From Candidatus Poribacteria bacterium (GTDB taxonomy: Bacteria; Poribacteria; WGA-4E; WGA-3G), in contig JAJEDB010000064.1 in assembly GCA_022821725.1 (NCBI GenBank), positions 1 through 40,152 of the forward strand: DNA of 40,152 nt, given 5' to 3'. The position numbers and the translations under genes are program-made. The notes beneath the pieces were generated by a model. The model worked only from the letters and a program-made list of their open reading frames with translations, was not told where the DNA came from and made no database searches. Below, in pieces: positions 17,335 to 26,414 of this stretch; position 1 is the first letter of the stretch, and each line of letters starts with the position of its first letter.

Positions 17335-18756
17335 ATGTCCCATTCAACAACGCAGCGACCGAATCTGGTCTATGTTTTCGCCGATCAGCTCCGCTACCAG
17401 TCGTGTGGTTATGCGGGTGATGTCCGCGCACGCACACCCAATATAGATGAATTTTCCACAGAGGGTGCGAATTTCTGCAACGCTGTCTCCGGTAGTCCGA
17501 TGTGTGCGCCGTATCGTGCCTCGCTCTTCACCGGCAAATACGCCAGTAGCACCGGTATGGCGATCAATGAGCTCCGTATGAATCCGAATCATGACTGTTT
17601 CGGGCATGTTTTGCATCGCAATGGTTACCAGACAAGCTACATCGGGAAATGGCATCTGTGGGCAAATCAATTGGGGAAACACAACGATCCCCAGAATTCT
17701 TACATTCCGCCGGGACGACATCGGCTCGGTTTCGAGGGGGAATGGTCGGCATACAATTTTCATCACTTATATTTCGACACATATTATCACGCGAACTCAC
17801 CTGAAAAGATCGTGATACCCGGTTATGAACCCGATGGTCAAACCGATATGGCGATCGATTACCTGCAACGGGTGTCAACGAGCGATGACCCGTTCGCGCT
17901 TTTTCTCTCAATCGGGACACCGCACGACCCATGGACACAGGACAACGTCCCAGCCGCTGATTATGAGATGTTCCGAGATGTTGATTTCCCGTTACCATCA
18001 AACTATCGCGATGAAAATGACCCTTATGGCGACACGTGGGCAATTATGTCGGATGCGGAGCGTGCTGCGCTCCCTGAGTGGATGCGTGTCTATTATGCCA
18101 TGACTGCGAATCTGGACCGGAATATAGGACGATTGCTACAAGCCGTTGATGATCTCGGATTGCGAGACGATACAATTTTTGTGTTCACTTCCGATCACGG
18201 CGAGATGTTCGGTGCACAGGGTCGCCGCGCGAAGAACATCTTTTATGAAGAAGCCGTGCGTGTCCCGTTCCTTGTTCGGTGGCACGGACAAATTCCGAAG
18301 GGACATGTCTCAGATACATGCCTGAACACGCCGGACATCATGCCCACGCTGCTGTCGATGATGGATCTACCGATTCCAGAGGCTGTTGAGGGGACGGATC
18401 GCAGCGACGCTGCGTTTAACCGACCCACTGATAAACCGGAAGTAGCGTTCATGCAAGGCATGGGATGTACTGCTAAATGGGAGGACGGTTATGAGTGGCG
18501 CGCCCTCCGGACAAAGCGATATACCTATGCTGTCCACCGTCCAGATCGAAGTGAGAAACTCTTTGATAATGTGGCTGATCCGTTCCAAACCCGTAATCTG
18601 ATTGATGAACCGCTATCGACCAACTTTCGAGATCAATTCCGAATTCTCTTACAGCAGCGCATGAATGCGATTAACGATACCTTTGAGGCGTGCACGTGGT
18701 ATCGCGATAATTGGACAGAAGATCGGGTTATCCTGCGAACCGCAACGTTGACTTAA
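17335..18756 (+). CDS. Type I sulfatase (Cys-type), second copy
   Basis: The 473-aa sulfatase begins RPNLVYVFADQLRYQSCG with metal-binding Asp17. Its formylglycine signature is C57-APYR-A in SPMCAPYRASLFTGKY. Further marks are GYQTSYIGKWHLW, DDTIFVFTSDHGEMFGAQG and EEAVRVPFLVRW. No signal peptide is present, as in the other sulfatase, although the two differ strongly and were probably not recently duplicated. The ATG is preceded by TTAAGGTATAATAAAAA, a degenerate copy of the ribosome-site repeat. A D-threonine-aldolase-like gene follows after 51 bases, so the two may share a transcript. Confidence 0.92.
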   Translation: MSHSTTQRPNLVYVFADQLRYQSCGYAGDVRARTPNIDEFSTEGANFCNAVSGSPMCAPYRASLFTGKYASSTGMAINELRMNPNHDCFGHVLHRNGYQTSYIGKWHLWANQLGKHNDPQNSYIPPGRHRLGFEGEWSAYNFHHLYFDTYYHANSPEKIVIPGYEPDGQTDMAIDYLQRVSTSDDPFALFLSIGTPHDPWTQDNVPAADYEMFRDVDFPLPSNYRDENDPYGDTWAIMSDAERAALPEWMRVYYAMTANLDRNIGRLLQAVDDLGLRDDTIFVFTSDHGEMFGAQGRRAKNIFYEEAVRVPFLVRWHGQIPKGHVSDTCLNTPDIMPTLLSMMDLPIPEAVEGTDRSDAAFNRPTDKPEVAFMQGMGCTAKWEDGYEWRALRTKRYTYAVHRPDRSEKLFDNVADPFQTRNLIDEPLSTNFRDQFRILLQQRMNAINDTFEACTWYRDNWTEDRVILRTATLT

Positions 18757-18807
18757 AGTAAAAAATAGTAATGTGTACCGACAGAAGTTTCGGAAAGAGG
18801 TAAAACC

Positions 18808-19914
18808 GTGGATAAAAAATACCGTATCCAGAACGCTGAGACGATACCGAGTCCATCGCTGGTTGTCTATCTCCCACACGTTCAATATAACATTGAACAT
18901 GCGATTGCGACTGTTGGTGGAGATGTCTCGAAGCTCAGACCGCATGCGAAAACGCATAAAACCGCAGAGATTATCGCGATGGAACGAGAAGCCGGTATCC
19001 TCAAACACAAATGCGCGACGTTGCGGGAAGCAGAAATGTTGGCACAGAACGGCATAGAGGATATTCTAATTGCCTATCAGATGGTGGGACCCAATGTCAA
19101 CCGTTTTGTTTCGCTACAACTACAGTATCCAGAGGCTGATTTCAAGGTCATCGTCGATCATCAGGAATCCGTGACGGCACTCTCAGCAGCGGCGGCGAAA
19201 CTCGGTTTGAATGTCAAGGTCATGCTGGACCTGGATGTAGGCATGAACCGCACAGGGATACCGGTGGGTGATGCCGCTGTGGAGGTCTACGCACAGATTG
19301 AAGCGGTAGATGGATTACAACCCTGGGGATTACACGTCTATGATGGACATATTCACGATGAAGATGTCGCTGATCGGAAGGCATCCTGCGACAAAAGCCT
19401 TGCGCAGGTAGAAGAGATGAAAGATAGGCTCGCTTCCAAAGGGCTTGACGTGCCGTTAATTGTGATGGGCGGCACACCGACCTTCCCTATCTATGCGAAG
19501 ACACCGGATGTGGAGGCATCCCCCGGCACTTTCGTTTTTCACGATTACGGTTACACGACTCATTTTCCCGATCTCGGTTTTACCCCCGCAGCACTGCTCC
19601 TGAGCCGTGTGATTAGTATTCCTACGCCTCGTAGGATTACGCTTGATTTGGGACATAAAGCCATCGCCGCGGATCCTGACGGTGTGCGTGGCATCGTTTT
19701 GAATGTTGACGGTGCTGAGGTGGACAAGCAGCACGAGGAGCATTGGGCGATTAACGTGCCTGACAGCACACCGATGCACATCGGACAAGAAATTTACGTC
19801 TGTCCGACGCATATCTGTCCGTGTGTAGCACTACATCCTTTTTACTATGTCGTGGATGCCGATGGGTATTGTCGCGGGACATGGGAGGTCACGGCACGCA
19901 ATCGGACTTTTTAA
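18808..19914 (+). CDS. D-threonine aldolase / D-serine dehydratase-like PLP enzyme
   Basis: The 368-aa enzyme belongs to the alanine-racemase-fold (type III) PLP family. The PLP lysine is probably K48 in RPHAKTHKTAEI. The barrel shows KHKCATLREAEML, KVMLDLDVGMNRTGI and GLHVYDGHIHD. In the C-terminal domain THICPCVALHP holds the His-x-Cys pair used for the metal ion in D-serine dehydratase-like and D-threonine aldolase enzymes. The reaction is therefore cleavage or deamination of a D-3-hydroxy amino acid; the substrate is not decided. The start is GTG at 18808 behind GAAAGAGG. Confidence 0.85.
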   Translation: MDKKYRIQNAETIPSPSLVVYLPHVQYNIEHAIATVGGDVSKLRPHAKTHKTAEIIAMEREAGILKHKCATLREAEMLAQNGIEDILIAYQMVGPNVNRFVSLQLQYPEADFKVIVDHQESVTALSAAAAKLGLNVKVMLDLDVGMNRTGIPVGDAAVEVYAQIEAVDGLQPWGLHVYDGHIHDEDVADRKASCDKSLAQVEEMKDRLASKGLDVPLIVMGGTPTFPIYAKTPDVEASPGTFVFHDYGYTTHFPDLGFTPAALLLSRVISIPTPRRITLDLGHKAIAADPDGVRGIVLNVDGAEVDKQHEEHWAINVPDSTPMHIGQEIYVCPTHICPCVALHPFYYVVDADGYCRGTWEVTARNRTF

Positions 19915-20080
19915 TTTATGGTCCTCTGGGCCGCTCTCCATTTCATTACGAGCGGGTTTCTGGTCAGGACGGGACTGAAATAAGGATATGTGCAGCATGG
20001 GATCAGAAACCAGGTTTCCTGCAACGATGGCACAGGCGACTCGAATACGAAAATTGTTAAGTTCACAGATGCTGTGACTT

Positions 20081-20103
20081 ATCCGCAAGGTATAATTAAA
20101 AAA
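20081..20103 (+). repeat. CCGCAAGG-AATTAAAA repeat, orphan copy between convergent genes
   Basis: TTATCCGCAAGGTATAATTAAAAAAC ends two bases before the 3' end of the minus-strand membrane protein gene, with no gene start following it. It shows that the repeat is a dispersed element and not only a translation leader. Confidence 0.65.
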
Positions 20104-20106
20104 CGC

Positions 20107-22059
20107 TCAGGGCCACGGAAAGAATGGGGCAGGCACATTCGTGCCCCAACTGATGAGCGTCCAGAGAACCGCCATGCTAAATTCTCCGAAGACCATGCCT
20201 AAAAAGAAGGGACGGAGCCGTTGATATTGCCGGATGCCGCTGTAACGGAGGAGTGGCGTTTTAATACTCCACGCGATAAAGACGGGAAACCAGAACACAA
20301 TCAGGGTCCACGAAGCCGATAGTGCATATCCGAGCGGATGGAGGGGCCACCACCAATATAGCATCCTCAAGAGGACTAAGCCTGTTGTCACCAACGCCCC
20401 AATGCCAAAAAAGAATCCACCCGTTGTGCGGAGGTCTGCCCCTAATCCTTCCATCGCTGCGACGTTGTCCTGAAATGCCCAGAGCGGATTGCCGCGATAG
20501 GTGTAGCTATACATGTAATTGGCACCGTGCGTATACGGGAGCCACAGGTGGATGGCTGCCGCACACAGAAATGCGAGTGTACTCCCCAACACGAATACCC
20601 CTACCAATGAACGATAGGACATTCCAACCCGATCCCTAATTTTTAAGCCGTCTAAGAAACCGGTGAGGATGAGGCCCCGCTGATCGCGCGTGAAGATTGC
20701 ATCGAGGAATGACAACACGGTGAGACTCTGCGCCCCCAGTGCAGCTTTGGTTGAGATGAGTTGATAAAGATCCAGTGGACGAAACGATGTTTCCGTCATG
20801 AGCAGGCCACCTTCCGCTGTGCTACGTGCCATCACCACGGCAACAATGCATATATAAACCAATATCTCAAACGCCGCGAAGCCTAAATTCAGTCCTGCCG
20901 TGTAACACCACCCTATCGCGAGAATCAAACTGATAATGAGTCCCCAAACTGCCGTGCGGTAGGGTAAAAGTTCCGCCGTGTCATCTGTTTTGGTTGCGGT
21001 AAAGGCGCGCCGAAACACCTGCCGAAAGTGTGGTAACCCCATATAGATGAACGAAATTACAAGGACAATGTAGGCGCCAGCAACTTGGTAGCCTATATAA
21101 AGTCGGGTTGGGTAGAGGGGCATGGTGCTTACCCGCCAACCAAACACCGCAGCGACAACATCCTGGAGCCGCGTGAGTAAAAAAAAGAACCATAGGCTGA
21201 AAAGGAGTTGGGTCGGGAGCAGATAAAAGAATCCTACCGCCGCGAAGGACAGAAAGATCGGTGTGTACACCATAGCGTTGAAGGGGCGTTCTGTGAAGTA
21301 TTGGTTGAGTATGTATCTTAGCGGTAAGTTCGGGATTTGGGGGCAGATTTCATGAAGTCCGTTCAGTGTAAAGATGAGCGTAGGCACTGCGAACCCTAAC
21401 CACATCAGTCTGTTCCGAAGAAAGCCGCGTCCCTCGTGGACGAACTCCAGCGGTAATGAGACCAACGGAAATGTGAGTTTCTCGTTTTCAATCCACTGTT
21501 TTCGGAGGATTGCTGCTAAGCAGAGAAACGCCGTGAACAGTAAAAAAACAAGCACACCCCAGATGCATAGCGGTTCTACCCATGCGCGCCACGGAATGCT
21601 ATCGCCTGTCTGTATGCCCTCATAGAAACTGATAGCGATAGGGGCTTGTCCTTTTTGTTCAGGTGAAAAAGGGATGAGCCACGGTTTGATATGTGGGAAA
21701 AAGAGGGTATCCCAACCGTTGGTTTCATTGGTAAAGTAGTTGACGGCGATGAGGGCAGGAATGAGTTTTTCCATGACACCCCGCGATGAGATCATGGATG
21801 CAACGAGCATCATGCAGTAGATACACATCAATTCGCGCGGCGACAACCCAAATCGGTTGTTCAGTCTTTCAAGCAACCGGTTCCCTAATACCAGAAAGAA
21901 AAAAAGCCCGATAACCGCGGGTGGCAGTTGCAGAAACCCGATTTGGATGTAGGTAATTACTAATTCAGCGTAAGAGACGATGCAACATATAGCGATAACG
22001 AAGCAAGTGCCGAGCAGGAAGGCACGTCCTGAGAGACGATTTTCGTTTATGGGAAGCAA
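20107..22059 (-). CDS. Large polytopic membrane protein, DUF6785-like
   Basis: The 650-aa protein has about 14-16 hydrophobic segments and no soluble domain. The N-terminus (SGRAFLLGTCFVIAICCIVSYAEL) and the ELMCIYCMMLVASMISSRG segment match uncharacterised large membrane proteins of Planctomycetes and Poribacteria (DUF6785/DUF6784 group), which resemble oligopeptide-transporter-like carriers in layout. Substrate and direction are unknown. The start is TTG at 22059 with GAGGA ten bases upstream. A good promoter lies at 22118-22090. The gene stands alone between convergent and divergent neighbours. Confidence 0.7.
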   Translation of the reverse strand: MLPINENRLSGRAFLLGTCFVIAICCIVSYAELVITYIQIGFLQLPPAVIGLFFFLVLGNRLLERLNNRFGLSPRELMCIYCMMLVASMISSRGVMEKLIPALIAVNYFTNETNGWDTLFFPHIKPWLIPFSPEQKGQAPIAISFYEGIQTGDSIPWRAWVEPLCIWGVLVFLLFTAFLCLAAILRKQWIENEKLTFPLVSLPLEFVHEGRGFLRNRLMWLGFAVPTLIFTLNGLHEICPQIPNLPLRYILNQYFTERPFNAMVYTPIFLSFAAVGFFYLLPTQLLFSLWFFFLLTRLQDVVAAVFGWRVSTMPLYPTRLYIGYQVAGAYIVLVISFIYMGLPHFRQVFRRAFTATKTDDTAELLPYRTAVWGLIISLILAIGWCYTAGLNLGFAAFEILVYICIVAVVMARSTAEGGLLMTETSFRPLDLYQLISTKAALGAQSLTVLSFLDAIFTRDQRGLILTGFLDGLKIRDRVGMSYRSLVGVFVLGSTLAFLCAAAIHLWLPYTHGANYMYSYTYRGNPLWAFQDNVAAMEGLGADLRTTGGFFFGIGALVTTGLVLLRMLYWWWPLHPLGYALSASWTLIVFWFPVFIAWSIKTPLLRYSGIRQYQRLRPFFLGMVFGEFSMAVLWTLISWGTNVPAPFFPWP

Positions 22060-22089
22060 TATTGCACGGTCCTCGATAAAATTTGATAG

Positions 22090-22118
22090 AGTTTATCATG
22101 ATGTCCTGAATTTGTCAA
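22090..22118 (-). promoter_or_regulatory. Promoter for the DUF6785-like gene
   Basis: On the minus strand TTGACA (22118-22113) and TAAACT (22095-22090) are 17 bases apart, about 30 bases before the TTG start. Confidence 0.65.
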
Positions 22119-22150
22119 ATGCAACTATAATTTAGAAGATAACATACTAC

Positions 22151-22178
22151 TTGACCGAACCGCAAGGTATAATTAAAA
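22151..22178 (+). repeat. CCGCAAGG-AATTAAAA repeat upstream of the small wHTH gene
   Basis: TTGACCGAACCGCAAGGTATAATTAAAA ends about 43 bases before the ATG at 22221. This is too far to serve as that gene's ribosome site, but the orientation is the same. Confidence 0.7.
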
Positions 22179-22220
22179 TTTTTTTGTAACCAGTTCGTAA
22201 ATAGAAACGTTACTCAAAAT

Positions 22221-22529
22221 ATGAGTAATTCTGTTTCTTTATGGACTGAAGCAATGCGGAATGGATCACTTCAATCCTTTGCCAAAATTAATCCCCTTGT
22301 TGGGTTACCTCCGAAAACTTTGCGTTTGTATAGTGTGTTAGGGGTTGTTAAAAAGGAATATTGTTCTGGTGAAGAACCGGGATGGTTTCGTATTCCAGAA
22401 TCCGACCAGCGTCTTAAGAATATCGGGTTTTCTAAGCGGGGTCTTAGGAACGCGTTGCAAGAGCTGGTCGAGGTAGATTTATTGCAAATCCGCACGGAAC
22501 ACGGTAAACGGTTATACTACCTGAAGTAG
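22221..22529 (+). CDS. Small protein, possible winged helix-turn-helix
   Basis: This 102-aa protein was not recognised as a named family. The pattern LPPKTLRLYSVLGVVKKEY, then SKRGLRNALQELVEVDLLQI and a closing RTEHGKRLYYLK hairpin looks like a winged helix: recognition helix followed by a two-strand wing. The single base between its stop and the Maf start indicates co-translation with Maf. It could be a transcription regulator; this is inferred only from predicted secondary structure. Confidence 0.6.
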   Translation: MSNSVSLWTEAMRNGSLQSFAKINPLVGLPPKTLRLYSVLGVVKKEYCSGEEPGWFRIPESDQRLKNIGFSKRGLRNALQELVEVDLLQIRTEHGKRLYYLK

Positions 22530-22530
22530 C

Positions 22531-23130
22531 ATGCAAACGCGCGAATCTGCTTTTAAAATCCCGCGATTGGTTCTTGCATCTGCGTCACCTCGTCGTTCTG
22601 CTTTATTATCCCAGATTGGCATAACGTTTGAAGTGCGTCCCAGTGATATTGTGGAACCATCTCCCAACGTCCATTTGAATACCCCCGCGAGTGAAGTAAC
22701 GCAGAAACTCGCCTTGCTGAAGGCAGTAGATGTGGCACAGCACTTTAGCGAAGCCCTAATTATCGGTGCGGATACTTTGGTATCGTTGGAGGGGAGACTG
22801 CTCGGTAAACCGACCGACGATACAGAGGCGTTCGAGATGTTGACACACCTGAGCGGCACACGCCATGAGGTTGTTACAGGTGTAGCCTTGGTGGACGTGG
22901 AGACAGGACGCGAGATCGTCTGGGCGGAAACAACACAGGTTTACTTTCGGGAGTTGCGTAGTACCGAAATAACCGCCTATATCGCGAGCGGGGAAACATC
23001 AGATAAAGCAGGCGCGTATGGCATCCAAGGGCGGGGCGCGGCGTTCGTTCGACGCATTGAGGGATGCTATTTTAATGTCGTTGGACTTCCATTAGCGAGT
23101 CTCGTTGAACACATTTTTAATTTACCTTAA
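22531..23130 (+). CDS. maf: Maf-type nucleoside triphosphate pyrophosphatase
   Basis: The 199-aa protein matches Maf (YhdE/YceF type), which hydrolyses non-canonical or excess NTPs such as dTTP/UTP or m7GTP to monophosphates and limits their incorporation. Motifs in order are LVLASASPRRSALL (residues 13-26), IIGADTLVSLEGRLLGKP with the catalytic Asp, LSGTRHEVVTGVAL, and DKAGAYGIQGRGAAFVRRIEGCYFNVVGLPL. The length is normal for the family. It directly follows the small wHTH gene, with one base between stop and ATG. Confidence 0.95.
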   Translation: MQTRESAFKIPRLVLASASPRRSALLSQIGITFEVRPSDIVEPSPNVHLNTPASEVTQKLALLKAVDVAQHFSEALIIGADTLVSLEGRLLGKPTDDTEAFEMLTHLSGTRHEVVTGVALVDVETGREIVWAETTQVYFRELRSTEITAYIASGETSDKAGAYGIQGRGAAFVRRIEGCYFNVVGLPLASLVEHIFNLP

Positions 23131-23131
23131 C

Positions 23132-23231
23132 GAAGTGGAGGGGTTTTTGCTTGGGCATTTCCCCCAGATATACGGAAATGAACGTTATTCATTCAACACA
23201 CCTGACCGAACCGCAAGGTAAAATTAAAAAA
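23132..23231 (+). repeat. Long copy of the gene-start repeat (R1)
   Basis: The copy contains GAAGTGGAGGGGTTTTTGC, TTGGGC, ATATACGGAAATGAACG and CACCTGACCGAACCGCAAGG ending in TAAAATTAAAAAA. The same module order occurs at 37189-37341. It covers the presumed start of the IolB-like gene, so part of the repeat is translated there as THLTEPQGKIKK. Confidence 0.75.
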
Positions 23232-23876
23232 CCTACCGAGGACTACACTGAAATTGTAACGCCCGGCGAAATGGGCATCACCAAACTCCATTTCGGAATT
23301 CTGAATCTCACCCCCGAAGCCACCTTTTTTGATCGTTCTGATGATACTGAAGTCGCCTTGATTGCGTTAGGTGGACAGTGCACATTGCTGGTCGGACATA
23401 ACGGGAACAAAGCATACGGGGTTTTAGGCGAGCGTCCGGACGTTTTTCATGGAGAGGCGTGTGTGGCACATATTCCACATCACACCACTTATGAGGTTCT
23501 CGCAGGCGAAGCGGGAATAGAGATCGCAGTTTGCAAAGTCCCATCATACGCCGAATCCGCTGCAATTATTTTAGAGGCAGGGGAAACAGCCGATGAAGGG
23601 GAGACGCACCTCAGAATATGGGAAAATACCCTATCGGGATCGGCAGATGTAAGGACGAAGGACGCACACATGATGCATACGGGTGAGGAGACAATCTGTC
23701 TGCACAGGTTTCGAGATATGGATGGCGTTGCTACTTTCGATGTCACGCGCACCGTAGAGACGGTACGCGTGCGATTGCATCACAACGATGTGTTAGTGGT
23801 TCCGGAACAATACGAAATTGTATCACTAACGTCTGAAGGGATCGGTTACCAGTTATGGGTACAGCCAGATTTCTAA
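23151..23876 (+). CDS. IolB-like (5-deoxy-glucuronate isomerase / KduI family) protein
   Basis: The body of this protein of about 241 aa matches the KduI/IolB cupin family: YTEIVTPGEMGITKLHFGILNL, a cupin core with GERPDVFHGEACVAHIPHHTTYEV and EIAVCKVPS, and a second cupin with GYQLWVQPDF at the end. IolB isomerises 5-deoxy-glucuronate in inositol breakdown; no other iol gene is nearby, so the substrate may differ. The start is uncertain: TTG 23151 has GGAGGGG seven bases upstream, while ATG 23178 lacks a ribosome site. Either way the first 20-30 residues come from the dispersed repeat at 23132-23231. Confidence 0.75.
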   Translation: MGISPRYTEMNVIHSTHLTEPQGKIKKPTEDYTEIVTPGEMGITKLHFGILNLTPEATFFDRSDDTEVALIALGGQCTLLVGHNGNKAYGVLGERPDVFHGEACVAHIPHHTTYEVLAGEAGIEIAVCKVPSYAESAAIILEAGETADEGETHLRIWENTLSGSADVRTKDAHMMHTGEETICLHRFRDMDGVATFDVTRTVETVRVRLHHNDVLVVPEQYEIVSLTSEGIGYQLWVQPDF

Positions 23877-23945
23877 CTGTTTCTTTCAAACAAAGGATTG
23901 CCATATCTATAGAGAAACGATGCCCACGTTCTGATAGGTAAAAAA

Positions 23946-24248
23946 CTATTCGCCTTCGATGAGTTCGCCACCTTTTTTGAGAAAGGCGACAGCGCTCCGT
24001 GAAATTTGAACCTTTACCTCTTGGCTATTCATTTCTCCAACGCTGATGAGAATAATGTTCTTGTCGTTGCTAAGTCCCAGAATTTTGCCGTGCAATCCGC
24101 CATTCGTTACGATTTCATCGCCTTTGGTCAGATTCTCCAGCATATTCTGATGTTTTTTGCGTTTGGCTTGTTCCGGACGCCACAACAAAAAATACATAAT
24201 AGCACCCATCGCGATGAACGGAACAAGCAAACCTGTTATTTGATCCAT
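23946..24248 (-). CDS. yajC: Preprotein translocase subunit YajC
   Basis: The 100-aa protein has one N-terminal membrane helix (about residues 5-23), then WRPEQAKRKKHQNMLENLTKGDEIVTNGGLHGKI, the classic YajC segment. YajC associates with SecDF and the SecYEG translocon. It is the last gene of the yebC-ruvCAB-queA-yajC row; secD/secF, which often follow, are absent here because the next gene converges. GGAGAGA precedes the ATG. Confidence 0.93.
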   Translation of the reverse strand: MDQITGLLVPFIAMGAIMYFLLWRPEQAKRKKHQNMLENLTKGDEIVTNGGLHGKILGLSNDKNIILISVGEMNSQEVKVQISRSAVAFLKKGGELIEGE

Positions 24249-24319
24249 GAAGTCTCTCCTTCTGTTTTGACGTAACTTGCTTGTAGAGGTTGGGTTATCC
24301 AGCCCCTACTGTTAAAAAA

Positions 24320-25348
24320 TCAAAGAATTAGCATGGCATCGCCATAACTGTAAAAACGGTATTTATGTTGGAGTGCCTCTTGGTAAGCCTGCTGGATCAA
24401 GTCCTTCCCGGCAAAGGCACTCACGAGCATAAGTAAAGTGGATTTGGGTAGATGGAAGTTGGTGACCAACGCATCTACTGCATTGAATCGATACCCGGGA
24501 TAGATAAAAAGTTCACTGTAACCGCTATACGGGTGAACAGTGCCTGTCATGCTTGCAGTTTCTAAGGAGCGAACGACTGTGGTACCGATAGCAACGATTT
24601 TCCTTCCCGCCTCCCGCGCTGTGCGAATCCAGTTTGTCTCTGTTTCGGCGAGGTGGATGTATTCGGCGTGCATCTTATGGGTCTGAATATTTTCCACTTT
24701 CACGGGTTGGAAGGTTCCAGGTCCAATATGCAGCGTTAGCATCGCTATTTCTATCCCGTTATTTTTCAATTCCTCCAACAATTCCTGTGTAAAATGCAGA
24801 CCTGCTGTAGGTGCTGCGATCGCGCCTTCAGTGGCGGCGTAGACTGACTGATAACGCACCTTGTCTTCAGCGTTCGGTGGACGCTGAATGTAAGGCGGCA
24901 AAGGCATCATACCGATAGCCGCAAGGATGGCTGAAAACTCACCGTCATAGTTGAAACGGACGATACAGTGTCCGTCATCCGGTTTCGCGAGAACCTCTGC
25001 TGTTAGGATCCTGTTGCCGAAAACAATCTGTGTCCCGATTCGGAGGCTCCGTCGTGGCTTGGCGAGTACCTCATAAATGTCCGGCTCTTTTTCGCGGATG
25101 AGAAGAAGTTCTATCTTTCCGCCAGTTCCGCTTTTTCTACCGATTAACCGTGCCGGAATAACCTTCGTGTCGTTTAGGACTAACAACGCATCGTTGGGTA
25201 AGTATTCCCCAATCTGTGAAAACCGCGTATGGTGAAAAGCACAAGCTTCACGGTCAACTACCAAGAGTCGTGACCCATCACGCTGTTGAAGTGGACTTTG
25301 CGCGATCCGATCAGGCGGTAGATGGTAGTCGAAATCTGTGAGTTTCAT
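24320..25348 (-). CDS. queA: S-adenosylmethionine:tRNA ribosyltransferase-isomerase
   Basis: The 342-aa enzyme transfers and isomerises the ribosyl group of SAM onto 7-aminomethyl-deazaguanine in tRNA, forming epoxyqueuosine. It begins MKLTDFDYHLPPDRIAQSP and contains GRKSGTGGKIELLLI, TEGAIAAPTAGLHFT, LHIGPGTFQPV, GTTVVRSLE and the C-terminal TNFHLPKSTLLMLVSAFAG, all diagnostic for QueA. Length is normal. It starts 21 bases after ruvB, so it is in the same operon. Confidence 0.97.
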   Translation of the reverse strand: MKLTDFDYHLPPDRIAQSPLQQRDGSRLLVVDREACAFHHTRFSQIGEYLPNDALLVLNDTKVIPARLIGRKSGTGGKIELLLIREKEPDIYEVLAKPRRSLRIGTQIVFGNRILTAEVLAKPDDGHCIVRFNYDGEFSAILAAIGMMPLPPYIQRPPNAEDKVRYQSVYAATEGAIAAPTAGLHFTQELLEELKNNGIEIAMLTLHIGPGTFQPVKVENIQTHKMHAEYIHLAETETNWIRTAREAGRKIVAIGTTVVRSLETASMTGTVHPYSGYSELFIYPGYRFNAVDALVTNFHLPKSTLLMLVSAFAGKDLIQQAYQEALQHKYRFYSYGDAMLIL

Positions 25349-25369
25349 ATTAGGGTTATCAGTAGACGC

Positions 25370-26395
25370 TTAGTAAAATAGTGAGGGTTGAGACGCTACA
25401 GGATAATTAAAATACGCATGGGCGGCATCGGTTGCGATACGTCCGCCCGGTGTTAGCATCAAAAATCCCTCTTTGATGTAGTAAGGTTCGTAAACCTCTG
25501 AGATGGTGCGTTCGTCCTCACTCAGGGCGACAGCGAGTGCCTTCAGCCCCGCACGTCCATTGAATTTTTCGATGAGCGTTTGAAAATAGGCATAGTCCTG
25601 TTTGTTTAATCCGCGTTCATCAATATCAAAGAATTTGAGTGCCGCTTCCACAACCGCAAGCGAGAGAGAGCCGTCCGCTTCGACTTGGGCGTAGTCCCTA
25701 ACGTTAGCGAGCAGTTTGTTTGCGATGCGCATCGTGCCACGCGAGCGGCACGCTAATGTGTATTCTGCATCTACCTCGATATTAATGTTAAGTTTTGCGC
25801 TGTTAATGCGAATCGCCTGCTGGATGTCTTTTGCTTCGTAGTAATCGAGATGGATACGGATGCCGAACCTGTCGCGAAAAGGACCGGAAAGCAAGCCTTC
25901 ACGGGTGGTCGCACCAACGAGTGTGAAGTGCTTAAGCGGCATTTGCACGACATCCGACGCAGGCCCCTGACCGATGGCTAAGTCCAGTTGATAATCCTCC
26001 ATCGCAGGGTAGAGCAATTCCTGAACGTATCCTTTCATCCGGTGGATTTCATCAATAAACAGAATATCTCCGTGCTCAAGGTTCATCAAGGTTGAAGCGA
26101 GATCAAGTTTCTCCATGACGGGACCGATCGCCTGTTTATAGGTGCTCTGTATTTCATTGGCGATGATCCGTGCAAGCGTGGTCTTCCCAAGCCCCGGTGG
26201 ACCCACAAGCAACACGTGCTCAAGGGCGTCCCCGCGCTTTTTGGCGGCTTCGATATGGATACGGAGCTGCTCTTTCACCTTTTCCTGTCCGATAAATTCG
26301 CTGAGCGTTTCCGGGCGGAGGCTATATCCAAAGTCGTCGTCTTCTTCCACCAACTCTTGCATCCGGTCGAAATCTGGTATTTCGTGATTATCCAT
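25370..26395 (-). CDS. ruvB: Holliday junction branch migration ATPase RuvB
   Basis: The 341-aa AAA+ motor drives branch migration of Holliday junctions with RuvA. It shows LRPETLSEFIGQEKVKEQL, Walker A GPPGLGKTT (residues 65-73), Walker B ILFIDEIHR (112-119), sensor GATTREGLLSGPFRDRFG and a C-terminal winged-helix domain (GLKALAVALSEDERTISEVYEPYYI). All key residues are present. The gap to ruvA (132 bases) holds a repeat element with 12-bp terminal inverted repeats, unusual inside this operon. Confidence 0.97.
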   Translation of the reverse strand: MDNHEIPDFDRMQELVEEDDDFGYSLRPETLSEFIGQEKVKEQLRIHIEAAKKRGDALEHVLLVGPPGLGKTTLARIIANEIQSTYKQAIGPVMEKLDLASTLMNLEHGDILFIDEIHRMKGYVQELLYPAMEDYQLDLAIGQGPASDVVQMPLKHFTLVGATTREGLLSGPFRDRFGIRIHLDYYEAKDIQQAIRINSAKLNINIEVDAEYTLACRSRGTMRIANKLLANVRDYAQVEADGSLSLAVVEAALKFFDIDERGLNKQDYAYFQTLIEKFNGRAGLKALAVALSEDERTISEVYEPYYIKEGFLMLTPGGRIATDAAHAYFNYPVASQPSLFY

Positions 26396-26414
26396 TTTTG
26401 GGTCCTAACAGGGA

